Assembly (NCBI GenBank): GCA_013815385.1
Contig: JACDGL010000003.1
Location: 62,001-126,000 of the forward strand
Direction: 5' to 3'
Source: Taibaiella sp.
GTDB taxonomy: Bacteria; Bacteroidota; Bacteroidia; Chitinophagales; Chitinophagaceae
Length of the DNA stretch: 64,000 nt
The translations under genes and the position numbers were made by a program. Position 1 is the first letter of the stretch; the number at the start of each line of letters is the position of its first letter. A model generated the notes under the pieces. That model had not been told where the DNA came from. It was given only the letters and a program-made list of their open reading frames with translations, and searched no databases. Below are positions 18,503 to 29,500 of this stretch, piece by piece.

Positions 18503-19645
18503 TTATTTACCCAGCACTTCTGCCAGTTTCGCTTCCAGCATATCACCACGCAGGTCGCGGGCTATTACACGCCCGGTAGTATCCAGCAAAAAGTTAGAAG
18601 GAATGGATTGAATGTTATAAACCCTTACAGGTGCGCTTTCCCAACCATTCAGATCACTCACGTGTGTCCACGTAAGCCCATCCGCCTTTATGGCTTGTAG
18701 CCATTTATCTTTCTTATCATCCAGCGATACGCTGTACACAGTAAAATTCTTCCCTTTATACTTGTTATAAGCAGCTACCACATTGGGGTTTTCACCTCTG
18801 CAGGGGCCGCACCACGATGCCCAGAAGTCCAGCAGCACATATTTACCTTTCATACTGGCCAGTGATACCATTTTGCCATCAGGTGTTGCAAGGTTTATGG
18901 CTGGCGCTACGCTCCCCACCATAGGGCCATCCATAGCAGCTGGCGGCGTGTTGGTTGTGGCAGATATCTGGTTGTAATACATTTCAAAATCCTTTGTCAT
19001 CTTCGTATTCGGGAATCTCCTGGTCAGGCTTTGGGTAAAGGCATTCAGAAAAACTTTCTCGGTACGCATATTCAGTATCCGTGCCGCAAATATGGCATTA
19101 GGTTCGCTCTTTGTTGTATCCGCATACTGCTCTACAAACCTTGTGAAAGAAAATCGCATTTCGCTAAATTCCTTCTTGGCCACGGTCAGCAGGCTGTCAT
19201 TACCACGCTTTTGCAGGGTATCCAGTACCATGCTCATGGTATTAAAGTCGCGCAGGTGCTCGTCAATAGCAGTTATAAAACGGTGCAGGTTTTCTGATGC
19301 AGAAGACCCTTCTACATGATAGTTGGTCAGGGCATTCCAGTTGCCGGTTATCTTTATATTCCCTTTGTCTATCGCCAGCAGTATATACTGGTTTTCACCA
19401 AAGTGCAGGCGGTAGAGTCCGGGCTCCGCAGCATCTCCGTTTAACTCAAATTTTCCGTTTGCTTTACTCCTGGTCGAATCAATTACTGTTATTACGTCAT
19501 TTACGCTCAGCTCTTCCAGCATTACCTTTTGCTCCGGCAAGCCACTTATCTCACCCACAACGGTAAACTTATTGCTCCAGTTTTTACAGGAGGCAAAAAG
19601 AACAACCAGCACTAAAAATGATAAGTGTATATGTCTTGATCTCAT
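18503..19645 (-). CDS. TlpA-like thiol-disulfide oxidoreductase lipoprotein with DUF4369 domain
   Basis: The 380-residue protein has a lipobox (LFASC, Cys20), an N-terminal DUF4369-like beta domain (GEISGLPEQKVMLEEL), a helical middle and a C-terminal AhpC/TSA-type thioredoxin fold with the redox pair C279-G-P-C282 in FWASWCGPCRGENP. Such proteins are numerous in Bacteroidota and are thought to reduce or exchange disulfides in periplasmic proteins. The cis-proline region appears as SIPSNFLLD. It is monocistronic, between the shared terminator and a divergent small gene. Confidence 0.9.
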   Translation of the reverse strand: MRSRHIHLSFLVLVVLFASCKNWSNKFTVVGEISGLPEQKVMLEELSVNDVITVIDSTRSKANGKFELNGDAAEPGLYRLHFGENQYILLAIDKGNIKITGNWNALTNYHVEGSSASENLHRFITAIDEHLRDFNTMSMVLDTLQKRGNDSLLTVAKKEFSEMRFSFTRFVEQYADTTKSEPNAIFAARILNMRTEKVFLNAFTQSLTRRFPNTKMTKDFEMYYNQISATTNTPPAAMDGPMVGSVAPAINLATPDGKMVSLASMKGKYVLLDFWASWCGPCRGENPNVVAAYNKYKGKNFTVYSVSLDDKKDKWLQAIKADGLTWTHVSDLNGWESAPVRVYNIQSIPSNFLLDTTGRVIARDLRGDMLEAKLAEVLGK

Positions 19646-19804
19646 CTACGCGTATTGATGTACATACAAACCTAACTAATTATCAGGTAAACAGATATGT
19701 CATCAACAAGGCATCCCTTTTCCTATGAAAACTTTAACATTTCTCACAAGCACTATTTTATAATATATTATTTGTACCTTAGGATTTATACAAAAACATT
19801 GTTT

Positions 19805-20008
19805 ATGACGCTCTCCATATTATTATCAGGTGGCGCTTCACCCGGTGCTGCATGGCTTTGGTTTCTTGTACCCTTTATCGTGTTTATTCTTCTGGTAAAA
19901 GGGGGACAATTATTCGCAAGATGGTTTTTAAAAAAATTCCTCCCGCGTTTTTTTCATGAGCCGCCGATCGATTCAAATATGCAGGAAGGGGATAATTTAA
20001 CTAATTAA
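19805..20008 (+). CDS. Small membrane protein, hypothetical
   Basis: From the ATG at 19805 the product is 67 residues: one long hydrophobic helix (about residues 15-32, LWFLVPFIVFILLVKGG), then a basic amphipathic stretch (FARWFLKKFLPRFF) and an acidic tail. The frame is open further upstream to 19697, but that part is low-complexity and less protein-like. I recognise no family. It could be a membrane-anchored micropeptide, and the sequence leaves open that it is not expressed. Confidence 0.45.
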   Translation: MTLSILLSGGASPGAAWLWFLVPFIVFILLVKGGQLFARWFLKKFLPRFFHEPPIDSNMQEGDNLTN

Positions 20009-20173
20009 CCGTTCTCTCCATAAAGCAATTCCTATTCAAAAAAAATAAAGACATATTGCCTGCAAGTATAGCAGACACTTACATAGCAATATAAAATACT
20101 TATATTCATTTCTAAATACAATTATGGTTTGTCATTTTTTTAATATAGTTTTGGATTAATAATCCCGACTATC

Positions 20174-20572
20174 TTGAGAAGCAAAAAAATATTATTGATT
20201 GATGATGACGAGGATGACCAGCTCATGTTTTGCGATGCGCTCAATGAGATCAATAGTTCTGTAGAATGTGCGGTAGTTAACAATGGCCAGGCAGGCCTCG
20301 ATTATTTATACCACAATCCACCCCCACCCGATATCATATTCCTTGATCTGAATATGCCTATTATGAATGGCTATGAATGCCTTACCGCTTTAAAGCAGCA
20401 GGATAGTTATAAAGATATTCCCGTTATTATTTTTTCTACCTCCAGCAGCCCTGTAGATATAGCAAAGACCAAGAAATTGGGCGCCGATGTTTTCATTACA
20501 AAACCAAATGATTATGATGCACTTAGGGCTAAGCTAGGCAATATCATCAATTCCGATTATTCAATGTCGTAG
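20174..20572 (+). CDS. Single-domain response regulator (CheY-like receiver)
   Basis: The 132-residue protein is a bare receiver: acidic pocket LLIDDDEDDQ (residues 8-16), phospho-acceptor Asp58 in IIFLDLNMP, Ser/Thr at 88-89 and Lys110 in FITKP. The IDDDEDD and ...LDLNMPIMNGYECL pattern matches the Rcp1-like group often paired with phytochrome-type or hybrid kinases. No output domain and no kinase gene is adjacent. The only available start at the right place is TTG at 20174, since the first internal ATG would delete the acidic pocket. A rho-independent terminator follows 21 bases after the stop. Confidence 0.88.
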   Translation: MRSKKILLIDDDEDDQLMFCDALNEINSSVECAVVNNGQAGLDYLYHNPPPPDIIFLDLNMPIMNGYECLTALKQQDSYKDIPVIIFSTSSSPVDIAKTKKLGADVFITKPNDYDALRAKLGNIINSDYSMS

Positions 20573-20593
20573 GTACCATATCCTATTTTTAGC

Positions 20594-20620
20594 GCCGCCT
20601 TATATCGAGGCGGCTTTTTT
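20594..20620 (+). terminator. Rho-independent terminator after the receiver gene
   Basis: A 7-bp GC-rich stem (GCCGCCT with AGGCGGC) and a 7-base loop are followed by six T residues. Confidence 0.9.
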
Positions 20621-20698
20621 ATTTGTATAACTTGTTAGGTAAATGCACCTACATGTAGATAGCTGGGCTATTTTTTAATATATATTTGAGTGCTGGTT

Positions 20699-21379
20699 AT
20701 GAAACTCCCCTTCTCCATAGCATTATTTCTATTGTTACCGATTTGCAGCCACGGCAAAGGGATCAATAAATTATTAAAAGCCGAGCTGGATAGTATAGGA
20801 TTCAAAGACCAGGTATACCGGCAGTTAGCCAATGATCTTACCGACCCTAAAATAGATAGCCTCTCACAAACTGTTCATATCCGCCCAGAAAATGTGAGGG
20901 AATACCTTGAAACCCAACAGATATTACTGGACAAGTCAAATCTGGTAAGGATAGAACAGATTATTAAAAGGTACGGTTATCCCGGCAAAAGCCTTGTGGG
21001 TAGTTCCGCAGGTACGGTAGCATATTATGTCATTCAGCACTCAGACAAGATCCCCATTTACTTTCCATTGATAAAAAAGGCAGCACAGCGCAAAGAACTC
21101 CCTTATGAGTTGGCCGCAATGATGGAAGACCGCTTATTAACTGTTCAGGGCAAGCAGCAGCTATATGGTACCCAGCTTTGGGGCCATCCGGTAAAGGATA
21201 GTGTTACCGGATACCCACGGCCGGAAATGTTTTTTTATCCCATAAAAGATATTAAAAACCTGGGTAGGCGGCGTAAGGAAGCTGGCTTCACGCAAACCAT
21301 TGAAGAGTACGCTAAAGAAATGGGAATACCCTATCGCATCAAAACTCCTGACTTTACCCCCTCAGATATTGTGCGATAA
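20699..21379 (+). CDS. DUF6624-family protein, secreted
   Basis: Starting at the ATG at 20699 (a GTG lies 9 bases earlier), the 226-residue protein has a short signal peptide (MKLPFSIALFLLLPICSHG). The middle contains RIEQIIKRYGYPGKSLVGSSAG and YYVIQHSD, followed by LAAMMEDRLLTVQGKQQLYGTQ, the conserved pattern of the DUF6624 family. No activity is known for this family. The gene stands alone between the receiver gene and gcvP, with its own upstream gap of 126 bases. Confidence 0.78.
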   Translation: MKLPFSIALFLLLPICSHGKGINKLLKAELDSIGFKDQVYRQLANDLTDPKIDSLSQTVHIRPENVREYLETQQILLDKSNLVRIEQIIKRYGYPGKSLVGSSAGTVAYYVIQHSDKIPIYFPLIKKAAQRKELPYELAAMMEDRLLTVQGKQQLYGTQLWGHPVKDSVTGYPRPEMFFYPIKDIKNLGRRRKEAGFTQTIEEYAKEMGIPYRIKTPDFTPSDIVR

Positions 21380-21439
21380 TTATGCTTATAGCAAGTTCTA
21401 TTCATGCTAAGCACATACCTGTTTGTGGGTCATTTACTG

Positions 21440-21447
21440 TAACTTTG
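21440..21447 (+). promoter_or_regulatory. -7 promoter element for gcvP
   Basis: TAACTTTG is a perfect TAnnTTTG, 46 bases before the gcvP ATG. The implied leader of about 40 bases is too short for a glycine riboswitch. Confidence 0.6.
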
Positions 21448-21493
21448 CACATCTTTTTAAAATCATTTTCTATACTTTATTATATTCTTTAAG

Positions 21494-24367
21494 ATGAATT
21501 TGTTTTCTATACAGAGCCGGGAGTTCACACGCCGCCATATAGGCCCTAATGGACAAGAAACCGGCAAGATGTTGCAGACTATAGGCGTTAGCGATATGAA
21601 TGAGCTGATAAGCCGTACAGTACCGGGTGCTATACGTATGGATCACCGCCTCAATCTCCCCGAGGCGCTTAGCGAGGCGGAGTACCTGCAGATGGTAAAG
21701 GACATATCGCTGAAGAATAAAGTATTCAAGACCTACCTGGGCCAGGGTTACAACGATACGCATACCCCAAGCGTAATTCTACGCAATATTTTTGAAAATC
21801 CGGGCTGGTACACCCAATACACCCCCTACCAGGCAGAGATAAGCCAGGGCAGATTGGAAAGCCTGCTCAACTTTCAGACTATGGTAAGCGATCTTACAGC
21901 GCTCCCCATTGCCAATGCTTCTCTGCTCGATGAAGCAAGCGCAGCAGCAGAGGCAATGACCATGTTCTTTAATGCATTGAATAAAGACCATGAGCATATA
22001 GATAGGGCAAAGTTTTTTGTAGATAACGATGTATATCCGCAGACAAAGGATGTGGTGATAACACGCGCCCTGCCTATTGGTATTGAAGTGGTTTATGGCG
22101 ATTACCGCACGGCGCAGATTGACAATAGTTATTTCGGCGCATTGGTGCAGTATCCTAACGATAAAGGCAGTGTGGAAGACTACAGGTCATTCATTGATAA
22201 AGTACATGGCGTGGGCGGATATGTAGCAATGGGTACTGATCTGCTGGCACTTACATTGCTCACACCTCCGGGCGAATTAGGTGCTGACGTAGCCTATGGT
22301 TCCGCTCAGCGTTTCGGCGTGCCGCTTGGATATGGTGGTCCGCATGCAGCATTCTTTTCTACCAAAGATGATTTCAAGCGCAGCATACCCGGCCGTATCA
22401 TAGGTATCAGTATAGATGCTAACGGCGATCGTGCTTTGCGTATGGCGCTGCAAACCCGAGAACAGCACATCAAACGCGAGAAAGCAACTTCTAATATTTG
22501 TACAGCACAGGCGCTGCTCGCTAATATGGCTGCAATGTACGCAGTATATCATGGCGCTGATGGGCTTAAGCTCATTGGCAAGCGGGTGGCTATACTGGCA
22601 CAAAGCCTGGGCGAGGCCCTCAGGGATGCAGGCCTTAAGCTTCACAGCGGGTCTTATTTTGATACACTGGTAGTGACAGGCGCAGATGTAAATACTATTC
22701 GCACCAAAGCAGAGGAGCGCAGCATTAACTTCCGTTACTACAGTGATGGTAGCATAGGGATAGCGCTGGATGAAACAACTACGCCTAATGATGTGCTGGA
22801 TATAATAGCTGCATTTGCTGGTATTGATGAACCTTCGGCACTTACCGTTGGTAATGATGATTCCATAGCCACTATACCTACTGCCCTTACACGTACATCC
22901 GAGTTTCTTACACAGCAGGTATTTAACAGCCATCACAGCGAAACGCAGATGATGCGTTATATAAAATCACTGGAGAATAAAGACCTTAGTCTCAATACCA
23001 GCATGATATCCCTTGGTTCATGCACCATGAAGCTGAATGCAGCTTCAGAGATGATACCGCTTAGCTGGGTACACTGGAGCAAGATGCACCCGTTTGCCCC
23101 TTTCGATCAGGCACAGGGTTACCTGCAGATAGTAAAAGAACTATCACAATACCTCTGCGAGATTACCGCATTCGCAGCTTGTAGCCTGCAGCCAAACAGT
23201 GGCGCGCAGGGCGAGTATGCTGGCCTGCTTACGATACGCGCTTATCATGAGAGCCGTGGTGAAGGGCACCGCAATGTTATTCTCATTCCTATATCTGCGC
23301 ACGGCACCAACCCGGCATCGGCAGTTATGGCGGGCTATAAGGTAGTAGTCGTGAAAGCACTGGAGAATGGATACATAGATACCAATGATCTGAAGGCCAG
23401 GGCAGACCAATACGCTGCTAACCTGGCAGGTATCATGATCACTTATCCATCTACCTATGGTGTGTATGAAGAAACGGTAAAAGACATTACAGAGATAATA
23501 CACCAGCACGGCGGCCAAGTGTACATGGATGGCGCTAATATGAATGCACAGGTGGGGCTTACAGCTCCGGGGCTTATAGGTGCAGATGTTTGTCATCTTA
23601 ACCTTCATAAAACATTTGCCATACCACATGGTGGTGGCGGCCCCGGCATGGGTCCTATATGTGTTGCAAAGCACCTGGCGCCTTTCCTTCCGGGCCATGT
23701 ATTCAATACCGATGGCAAGCCTGCTATGGCGGTATCTGCAGCGCCATTTGGCTCTGCCAGCATTCTCCTTATATCCTATGCCTACATCCGTATGCTGGGC
23801 GCTGATGGGGTAAGGCATGCTACTGAATATGCAATACTCAATGCCAACTACATGCGTGCTCGCCTGCAGAATGATTTTGATATACTATACACCGGCACCG
23901 GTGGTACGTGCGCACACGAATTTATTATTGATCTCCGTCCCTTCAAAAGATCGGCTGAGATAGAAGCAGAAGATGTTGCAAAACGCCTCATGGATTACGG
24001 GTTTCATGCGCCTACGCTTAGCTTCCCCGTACCGGGCACTATAATGGTAGAACCTACCGAAAGTGAAGACAAAGCTGAATTGGATCGTTTCTGCGATGCA
24101 ATGCTGAGTATCCGCCAAGAGATCCGTGCCATAGAAGAGGGCAGAGTGGATAAGAAAGCAAATATGCTCAAGAACGCCCCGCACACTCAGTTTGCCATCA
24201 CTGCCGATGAATGGGCCCATGCATACACCCGCCAGCAGGCAGCCTATCCGCTCCCTTGGGTGAAGCACAGTAAATTCTGGCCGAGCATAGCCCGTGTCAA
24301 CAACACCTACGGCGACCGCAACCTCATCTGCACCTGCGAGCCTACTGAAGCCTACGCAGAGGCCTAG
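21494..24367 (+). CDS. gcvP: Glycine dehydrogenase (decarboxylating), P-protein
   Basis: The 957-residue product is the full-length fused P-protein of the glycine cleavage system. It has the N-terminal half (FTRRHIGPNGQETGKMLQTIG) and C-terminal half with the pyridoxal-phosphate lysine K706 in NLHKTFAIPHGGGGPGMGP. The P-protein decarboxylates glycine and passes the aminomethyl group to the H-protein lipoamide. The T, H and L genes are not in the window, so the system is dispersed in this genome. A bidirectional terminator lies 26 bases after the stop. Confidence 0.97.
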   Translation: MNLFSIQSREFTRRHIGPNGQETGKMLQTIGVSDMNELISRTVPGAIRMDHRLNLPEALSEAEYLQMVKDISLKNKVFKTYLGQGYNDTHTPSVILRNIFENPGWYTQYTPYQAEISQGRLESLLNFQTMVSDLTALPIANASLLDEASAAAEAMTMFFNALNKDHEHIDRAKFFVDNDVYPQTKDVVITRALPIGIEVVYGDYRTAQIDNSYFGALVQYPNDKGSVEDYRSFIDKVHGVGGYVAMGTDLLALTLLTPPGELGADVAYGSAQRFGVPLGYGGPHAAFFSTKDDFKRSIPGRIIGISIDANGDRALRMALQTREQHIKREKATSNICTAQALLANMAAMYAVYHGADGLKLIGKRVAILAQSLGEALRDAGLKLHSGSYFDTLVVTGADVNTIRTKAEERSINFRYYSDGSIGIALDETTTPNDVLDIIAAFAGIDEPSALTVGNDDSIATIPTALTRTSEFLTQQVFNSHHSETQMMRYIKSLENKDLSLNTSMISLGSCTMKLNAASEMIPLSWVHWSKMHPFAPFDQAQGYLQIVKELSQYLCEITAFAACSLQPNSGAQGEYAGLLTIRAYHESRGEGHRNVILIPISAHGTNPASAVMAGYKVVVVKALENGYIDTNDLKARADQYAANLAGIMITYPSTYGVYEETVKDITEIIHQHGGQVYMDGANMNAQVGLTAPGLIGADVCHLNLHKTFAIPHGGGGPGMGPICVAKHLAPFLPGHVFNTDGKPAMAVSAAPFGSASILLISYAYIRMLGADGVRHATEYAILNANYMRARLQNDFDILYTGTGGTCAHEFIIDLRPFKRSAEIEAEDVAKRLMDYGFHAPTLSFPVPGTIMVEPTESEDKAELDRFCDAMLSIRQEIRAIEEGRVDKKANMLKNAPHTQFAITADEWAHAYTRQQAAYPLPWVKHSKFWPSIARVNNTYGDRNLICTCEPTEAYAEA

Positions 24368-24392
24368 ATAGCATTAGTAATTGGTCAAATAA

Positions 24393-24425
24393 AAAATGAG
24401 TACTGTTCATCACAGTACTCATTTT
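24393..24425. terminator. Bidirectional hairpin terminator
   Basis: A perfect 14-bp stem (24393-24406 with 24412-24425) with a 5-base loop lies between the convergent gcvP and ychF genes and has flanking A and T runs. Confidence 0.88.
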
Positions 24426-24449
24426 ATTTTAAGTGCTTGTTTACTGTTG

Positions 24450-25547
24450 TTACACATTAAAGCGGAAGTGCATTACATCCCCGTCATGCACAATGTATTC
24501 CTTGCCTTCTATGCGCAGCCTGCCATTTTCTCTGCACGCGGCTTCTGTGCCATATTGCACATAGTCTTTGTAGGCAATTACTTCAGCTTTTATAAATCCT
24601 TTTTCAAAATCTGTATGTATCACGCTGGCAGCTTGCGGCGCTTTCCAGCCACGGTGTATGGTCCACGCACGTACCTCCTGTACACCTGCTGTAAAGTAGG
24701 TTACCAGGTTCAGCAATTCATAGGCAGCGCGTATCAGTCGGTTCAGTCCGGGTTCTGTTAGCCCATACTCCAGCAGGAAAACCTCTTTATCTTCAGGCGT
24801 TTCGAGTTCTGATATCTGCGCTTCTATCGAGTTATTCATAATGATGACGCCCGCGCCCTCATCAGTAGCAGCTTTTGCTAATACTTCTGAGTATTTATTA
24901 CCGGTCTTCATTGCCCCTTCATCTATATTCGCTACATACAGTACCGGCTTTTGTGTCAGTAGAAATATGTCTGCAATAGCTTCCAGGTCTTCGCCTTCCA
25001 GTTGCATACCACGTATATTCTTACCCTGGTGCAGGTATTCCTTGCAGCGTACCAGCACATCGTAGGCACGTTTGGCCTTTGGGTCGGCCTTCATTATTTT
25101 CTCTACCCGTTGTATTTTTTTCTCTACACTTTCCAGGTCTTTCAGCTGCAGTTCTGTATCTATTATTTCTTTGTCGCTTACCGGGTTTATTTCTCCCTCT
25201 TCGCGCAGTATATTCTCATCCTCAAAGCATCGTATCACATGTACTATCGCATCTACCTCGCGTATATTGGCCAGGAACTTATTGCCCAGGCCCTCTCCCT
25301 TACTGGCGCCCTTTACCAGCCCTGCTATATCTACAAATTCAATAGTTGTTGGTACTATGCGCTCTGGCTGCACTAGCTCCGCCAGTTTGGCAAGGCGCTC
25401 ATCCGGTACATCTACCTGTCCCACATTGGGTTCTATGGTACAGAACCTGTAGTTCGAAGCCTGCGCCTTGGCGCTATTGCTTACCGCATTGAACAAGGTC
25501 GACTTTCCCACATTGGGCAAACCCACTATCCCTACCTGTAAAGCCAT
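24450..25547 (-). CDS. ychF: Redox-regulated ATPase YchF (OLA1 family)
   Basis: The 365-residue protein has the Obg/YchF GTPase fold: G1 GLPNVGKSTLFNAV, NMSE-type G4 region (NIDEGAMKT), and a C-terminal TGS domain (LVTYFTAGVQEVRAWTI...GWKAPQAASVIHTDFEKGFIKAE). YchF binds ATP in preference to GTP and associates with ribosomes. The length is normal. A perfect -7 element lies about 20 bases before the ATG. The upstream neighbour, a BI-1 family gene, is separated by a terminator. Confidence 0.96.
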   Translation of the reverse strand: MALQVGIVGLPNVGKSTLFNAVSNSAKAQASNYRFCTIEPNVGQVDVPDERLAKLAELVQPERIVPTTIEFVDIAGLVKGASKGEGLGNKFLANIREVDAIVHVIRCFEDENILREEGEINPVSDKEIIDTELQLKDLESVEKKIQRVEKIMKADPKAKRAYDVLVRCKEYLHQGKNIRGMQLEGEDLEAIADIFLLTQKPVLYVANIDEGAMKTGNKYSEVLAKAATDEGAGVIIMNNSIEAQISELETPEDKEVFLLEYGLTEPGLNRLIRAAYELLNLVTYFTAGVQEVRAWTIHRGWKAPQAASVIHTDFEKGFIKAEVIAYKDYVQYGTEAACRENGRLRIEGKEYIVHDGDVMHFRFNV

Positions 25548-25566
25548 ATATCTTAAAAAATTTGCG

Positions 25567-25574
25567 CAAATGTA
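25567..25574 (-). promoter_or_regulatory. -7 promoter element for ychF
   Basis: The minus strand reads TACATTTG, a perfect TAnnTTTG, 19 bases before the ychF ATG. Confidence 0.6.
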
Positions 25575-25618
25575 GGCTTTATTAGCCTATTGGTAATGGT
25601 GCAGCGTTATAGAAAAAC

Positions 25619-25643
25619 AAAAAGGCGCCCGTAGCGCCTTTTT
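25619..25643 (-). terminator. Rho-independent terminator after the BI-1 gene
   Basis: A 10-bp stem (AAAAAGGCGC with GCGCCTTTTT) with a 5-base loop is followed on the minus strand by a T-rich tract. It ends transcription before the ychF promoter. Confidence 0.88.
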
Positions 25644-25663
25644 AAAATAGCTCATAAACTTTA

Positions 25664-26424
25664 TTATTTCCTTCTGCCAAACAAGCGCAGCAGCATCAGG
25701 AACAGGTTAATGAAATCAAGATAAAGGTTCAAAGCGCCCATTATAGACAGCTTCTTTGTATCTGCGGCAGAGGTGCCGTCATACTCTAATCCCGCGCCTA
25801 TACGTTTCAGCTTCTGTACATCATAAGCCGTAAGGCCTGTAAACACAGCTACACCCACAAGGCTTATGATATAGCCCATAGCATCGCTGCGCAGGAACAT
25901 ATTTACCACCATGGCTATTACCATACCTATCAGCCCCATGGTCATTATTCGGCCAAAGCTGGTAAGGTCTTTATTGGTCGTATACCCCATTATGGCCATG
26001 ATGCCAAACATAGCAGATGCAGAGGCAAAGCAGCCAATAACTGATGAAGAGGTATACACCAGCAGAATGAAGCTTAAACTGATGCCGGTAATGGCAGCAT
26101 ATACCAGGAAAAGCGCCATCATTGCTGTAGCAGACAACCTGTTAAATGCGGTTGACATGATAAGGACAAAACCTATAGGTGCTAAGGTAACTATCCAGCC
26201 TATCATAGTTAGTCCCATTCTGCCGTCACACGTTGCTGCAATAATAGCTGTAGCAATGATGGGGTGGTAGCGAACAGGAATGCAAACAAAGCCGAAATAC
26301 CTAGTCCTGCGAACATCCACAGGAATACATTTGCCATAAAGGTCTTAAGAGAAGCGCCGGTATTAGCACCTGACCCAACAACAGTATAATCAGTGTACGG
26401 TTGTTGCTGATTAAAATTTTCCAT
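25664..26424 (-). pseudogene. Bax inhibitor-1 (YbhL/YccA) family membrane protein, frameshifted
   Basis: Two overlapping frames together make one BI-1 family protein of about 253 residues. The first (26424-26209) carries the N-terminus, MENFNQQQPYTDYTVVGS and a first helix (VFLWMFAGLGISALFAFLFA), and stops just after RVTAEWD. The second frame resumes with GLTMIGWIVTLAPIGFVLIMS and continues through the remaining six helices to LLRLFGRRK. The join needs a -1 shift or one extra G in the short G run at about 26211-26217. BI-1 proteins are seven-helix membrane proteins with calcium-leak or stress roles. The break may be a true mutation or a base-calling error; the rest of both halves looks intact and conserved. 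Confidence 0.85.
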
Positions 26425-26539
26425 ATTCTTTAAAAAACTAAGTTTCAGTAAATATAAAGAGGAAAATGCTAATCATTTCTCAAAATTGTCCCAACCAAAA
26501 CATATATTAGCATGTCTTATCTTTATATACCTATATACC

Positions 26540-29500
26540 TTGGCTAAGAAACTAACCTTTCTGTTCTATATCTTTTTGCAGTTATCATTCACAAATGCTA
26601 ATTGTCAGGCTCCAATTGTACAGTGGAAATACAGAATAGGGGGAAGGCAAATACCTCGTACATCATGGTATCCGAATGCTAATTATGATTACGGCATGTC
26701 AATAAAACCATGCTACGATAAAGGATATATTTTAACAGGTAGTACAGCATCAAATGTTGATTATGTAAGCGGTAATCATGGTTTATTCGATATATGGTTG
26801 GTAAAACTTGATAGCACTGGCTCTGTTGCCTGGCAAAAATGCCTGGGAGGTTCCTCTAATGATTACGGCTATTCAGTACTTCAAACAAGGGATAGTAATT
26901 TTATACTTGCTGGCAACACCACTTCAACTGATGGAAATGTGTCTGGTAATCATGGCAATAGTGATTATTGGGTGGTAAAAGTGAATGATACCGGCAAAAT
27001 ATTATGGCAAAAAACTTACGGCGGTACATCCAATGATAGCGCAACCTGTATCCAGCAAACTTTTGATGGCGGTTACATTATTGGAGGACATAGTTCATCT
27101 AATAATGGGAATGTTACTTATAGTCATGGGGGTATCGATTACTGGATTGTAAAGATCAATGATACAGGTAAAATTCAATGGCAAAAAACTTATGGCGGTA
27201 CTGCCGATGAATTACTTTCTTCAATACAGCAGACAAAAGACAGCGGCTATATAGTAGCCGGTACTACTCAATCTAATAACGGAGACATAACCGGCTATCA
27301 TGACAGTACAGATATTTGGGTTATTAAGTTAAATGATACAGGTAAGTTAATATGGCAAAAAACATTAGGTGGAACTTCAAAAGACATTGTTAGTTCTATT
27401 AAACAAACAAGTACCGGAAATTATGTATTGGCGGGTAGTACTGTTTCCACAGACGGCGACGTTTCTAGCACAACAAGCGGTAATAAAATATGGATTGTAA
27501 AACTATCTCAGACTGGAGCATTATTAAATGAAATTTCTCCCGCTGTTCTTTCATCACCTTTTAGGGGACCTACCTGGGGTACTGATATCATTGAAACATT
27601 TGAGAAAAACTACGTCGTATCGTTCTATCCTACTGCAGGTCTATTGAAAATTGACAGTAACTTATCCACTATACTATGGATAAAAAGATCCTCGCTATTG
27701 GCTGACTCAGCAACAGGTGTTTACAGTGGGGACTTTCCTCATTCCATAGAACAAACTCCTGATAGTGGATATATATTAACAGGTTCCACACTTCGCCCAT
27801 ATCAGGTATATGATGTATTACTAATGAAATTTGGCAATTTTTCCATTACCTGCGGCTATCCCCCAAAGTCAGCTTACTGCGCAGGCGATACTTTCAGTAT
27901 TAGCTATGTAAAATCCGGCACGTTCTATCCGGGCAATATCTTCAAAGTACAGTTGTCCGATACCAACGGTCAATTCCTCCATCCTACTATTATTGGCCAG
28001 CGCACAGACACCGCTTCAGGGAAAATATTATGCACTATACCCGATACAGTATTTTCCAGTGCCCGGTACACGATACGGGTTATTTCCACCAATAGGGCTA
28101 TGGCCTCCTCTTCAGTAGCCGCAGATATATATGATGCGCAGTTTGCAGTTTCTATGTACCCTATTATCAGCGGGGCGCATAGCAATAGTATGGTATGCAG
28201 CGGCGATACATTAAAACTATCGGTCTCTAACCTTGTATATGGCACCAGTTATACCTGGACAGGCCCGCATGGCTTCACTTTCAATTCACCATCAGCGTAT
28301 AAACCACGTATTGATACCGGTAGTGCGGGCTATTACAAAATAACTGCTTCATTAAATACCTGTGGCGCACAACCCGATAGCGTCCTGGTGGTTGTAAAAC
28401 AATCTTCTTTTCCCCATATCACATTATCGCCGCATCATCTGGATACAGTATGCCTGGGTGGGCATATTATGTATAGCATTATCACTACCGATACAGGTCT
28501 TGCACCTGTTTACCAATGGCGCAAAAACCGTACTGTGCTGCCGGGCATTAGCTATGCATATAACGATACCACCCTGAATACTGGCGATACTATTATCAGT
28601 ACGCTCACAAATATGGCTACTTGTGCCAGCCCGCATACAGTATCCGATACTTCTGTAATTGTAGTAAAACCACTTACGGGATTAGTACATATTTCCAGTA
28701 ATAGCCCGGTATGCGAGGGCGATGTCCTTCACCTGTATTCCGGCACGTCACTTACGGGCTTATTGCTCAACTGGCAGGGCCCTGCTTCCTACACAAGCAC
28801 AGCCCCCAACCCCGATATTGCAGCCGCCCTACCTGCCATGTCGGGCACGTACAGGCTTTCAGCCATATTGGCCGGTTGCGGCGCAGTTACCGATAGCGCT
28901 ATTATTGTGGTGAATAAAAGTAATCCCACTACATTCAGCATTGCGCCGCGCTTGCACGATACCATATGCGATGGCACTATGGTACACTTCACCTCTGCTG
29001 CAACCAATGGTGGCCCAATGCCTCTATATACCTGGCTGCAGAATGGCTTGCTTATAACCACAGGTAGTATTGATTCTTTTAATTCTTCTACCTTGGTCAA
29101 CGATGACGTCATTACCTGCACATTCCACAGCAGCGCTACGTGTGCCACACCACTTACTATTACTGATACAGCTATCATCACCGTTTACCCATGGCTGTCG
29201 CCCTCAGTATCTGTCAGTGCCAGCCCCACCGTTATTGCAGGTGACTACCCTATTACGTTTACAGCGGTTACAAATGAAGCAGGTCCTACCCCTCTCTTTC
29301 AGTGGAAAAATAATGGCATTGATATCCCCCATGCCACTTCATCTGTTTATACAGCTATAGGATTAAAAGCTGGTGACGCTATTTCTGTATCTATAGATAT
29401 CAATGCGCCTTGCACCCACAACACAACGGCCACAAGCAATACGATCGATCTTATTGCAGGCAACCTGCTTACCATAAAAGGCCTGGTACTATATCCAAAC

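Noticed and set aside
21380-21493. Glycine riboswitch upstream of gcvP
   Set aside because: The promoter element leaves only about 40 bases of leader, too little for the aptamer, and no motif is seen.
22277-23818. Large minus-strand frames opposite gcvP (219 and 224 residues)
   Set aside because: They lie inside a complete, strongly conserved gene on the other strand and have cysteine- and histidine-rich shadow composition.
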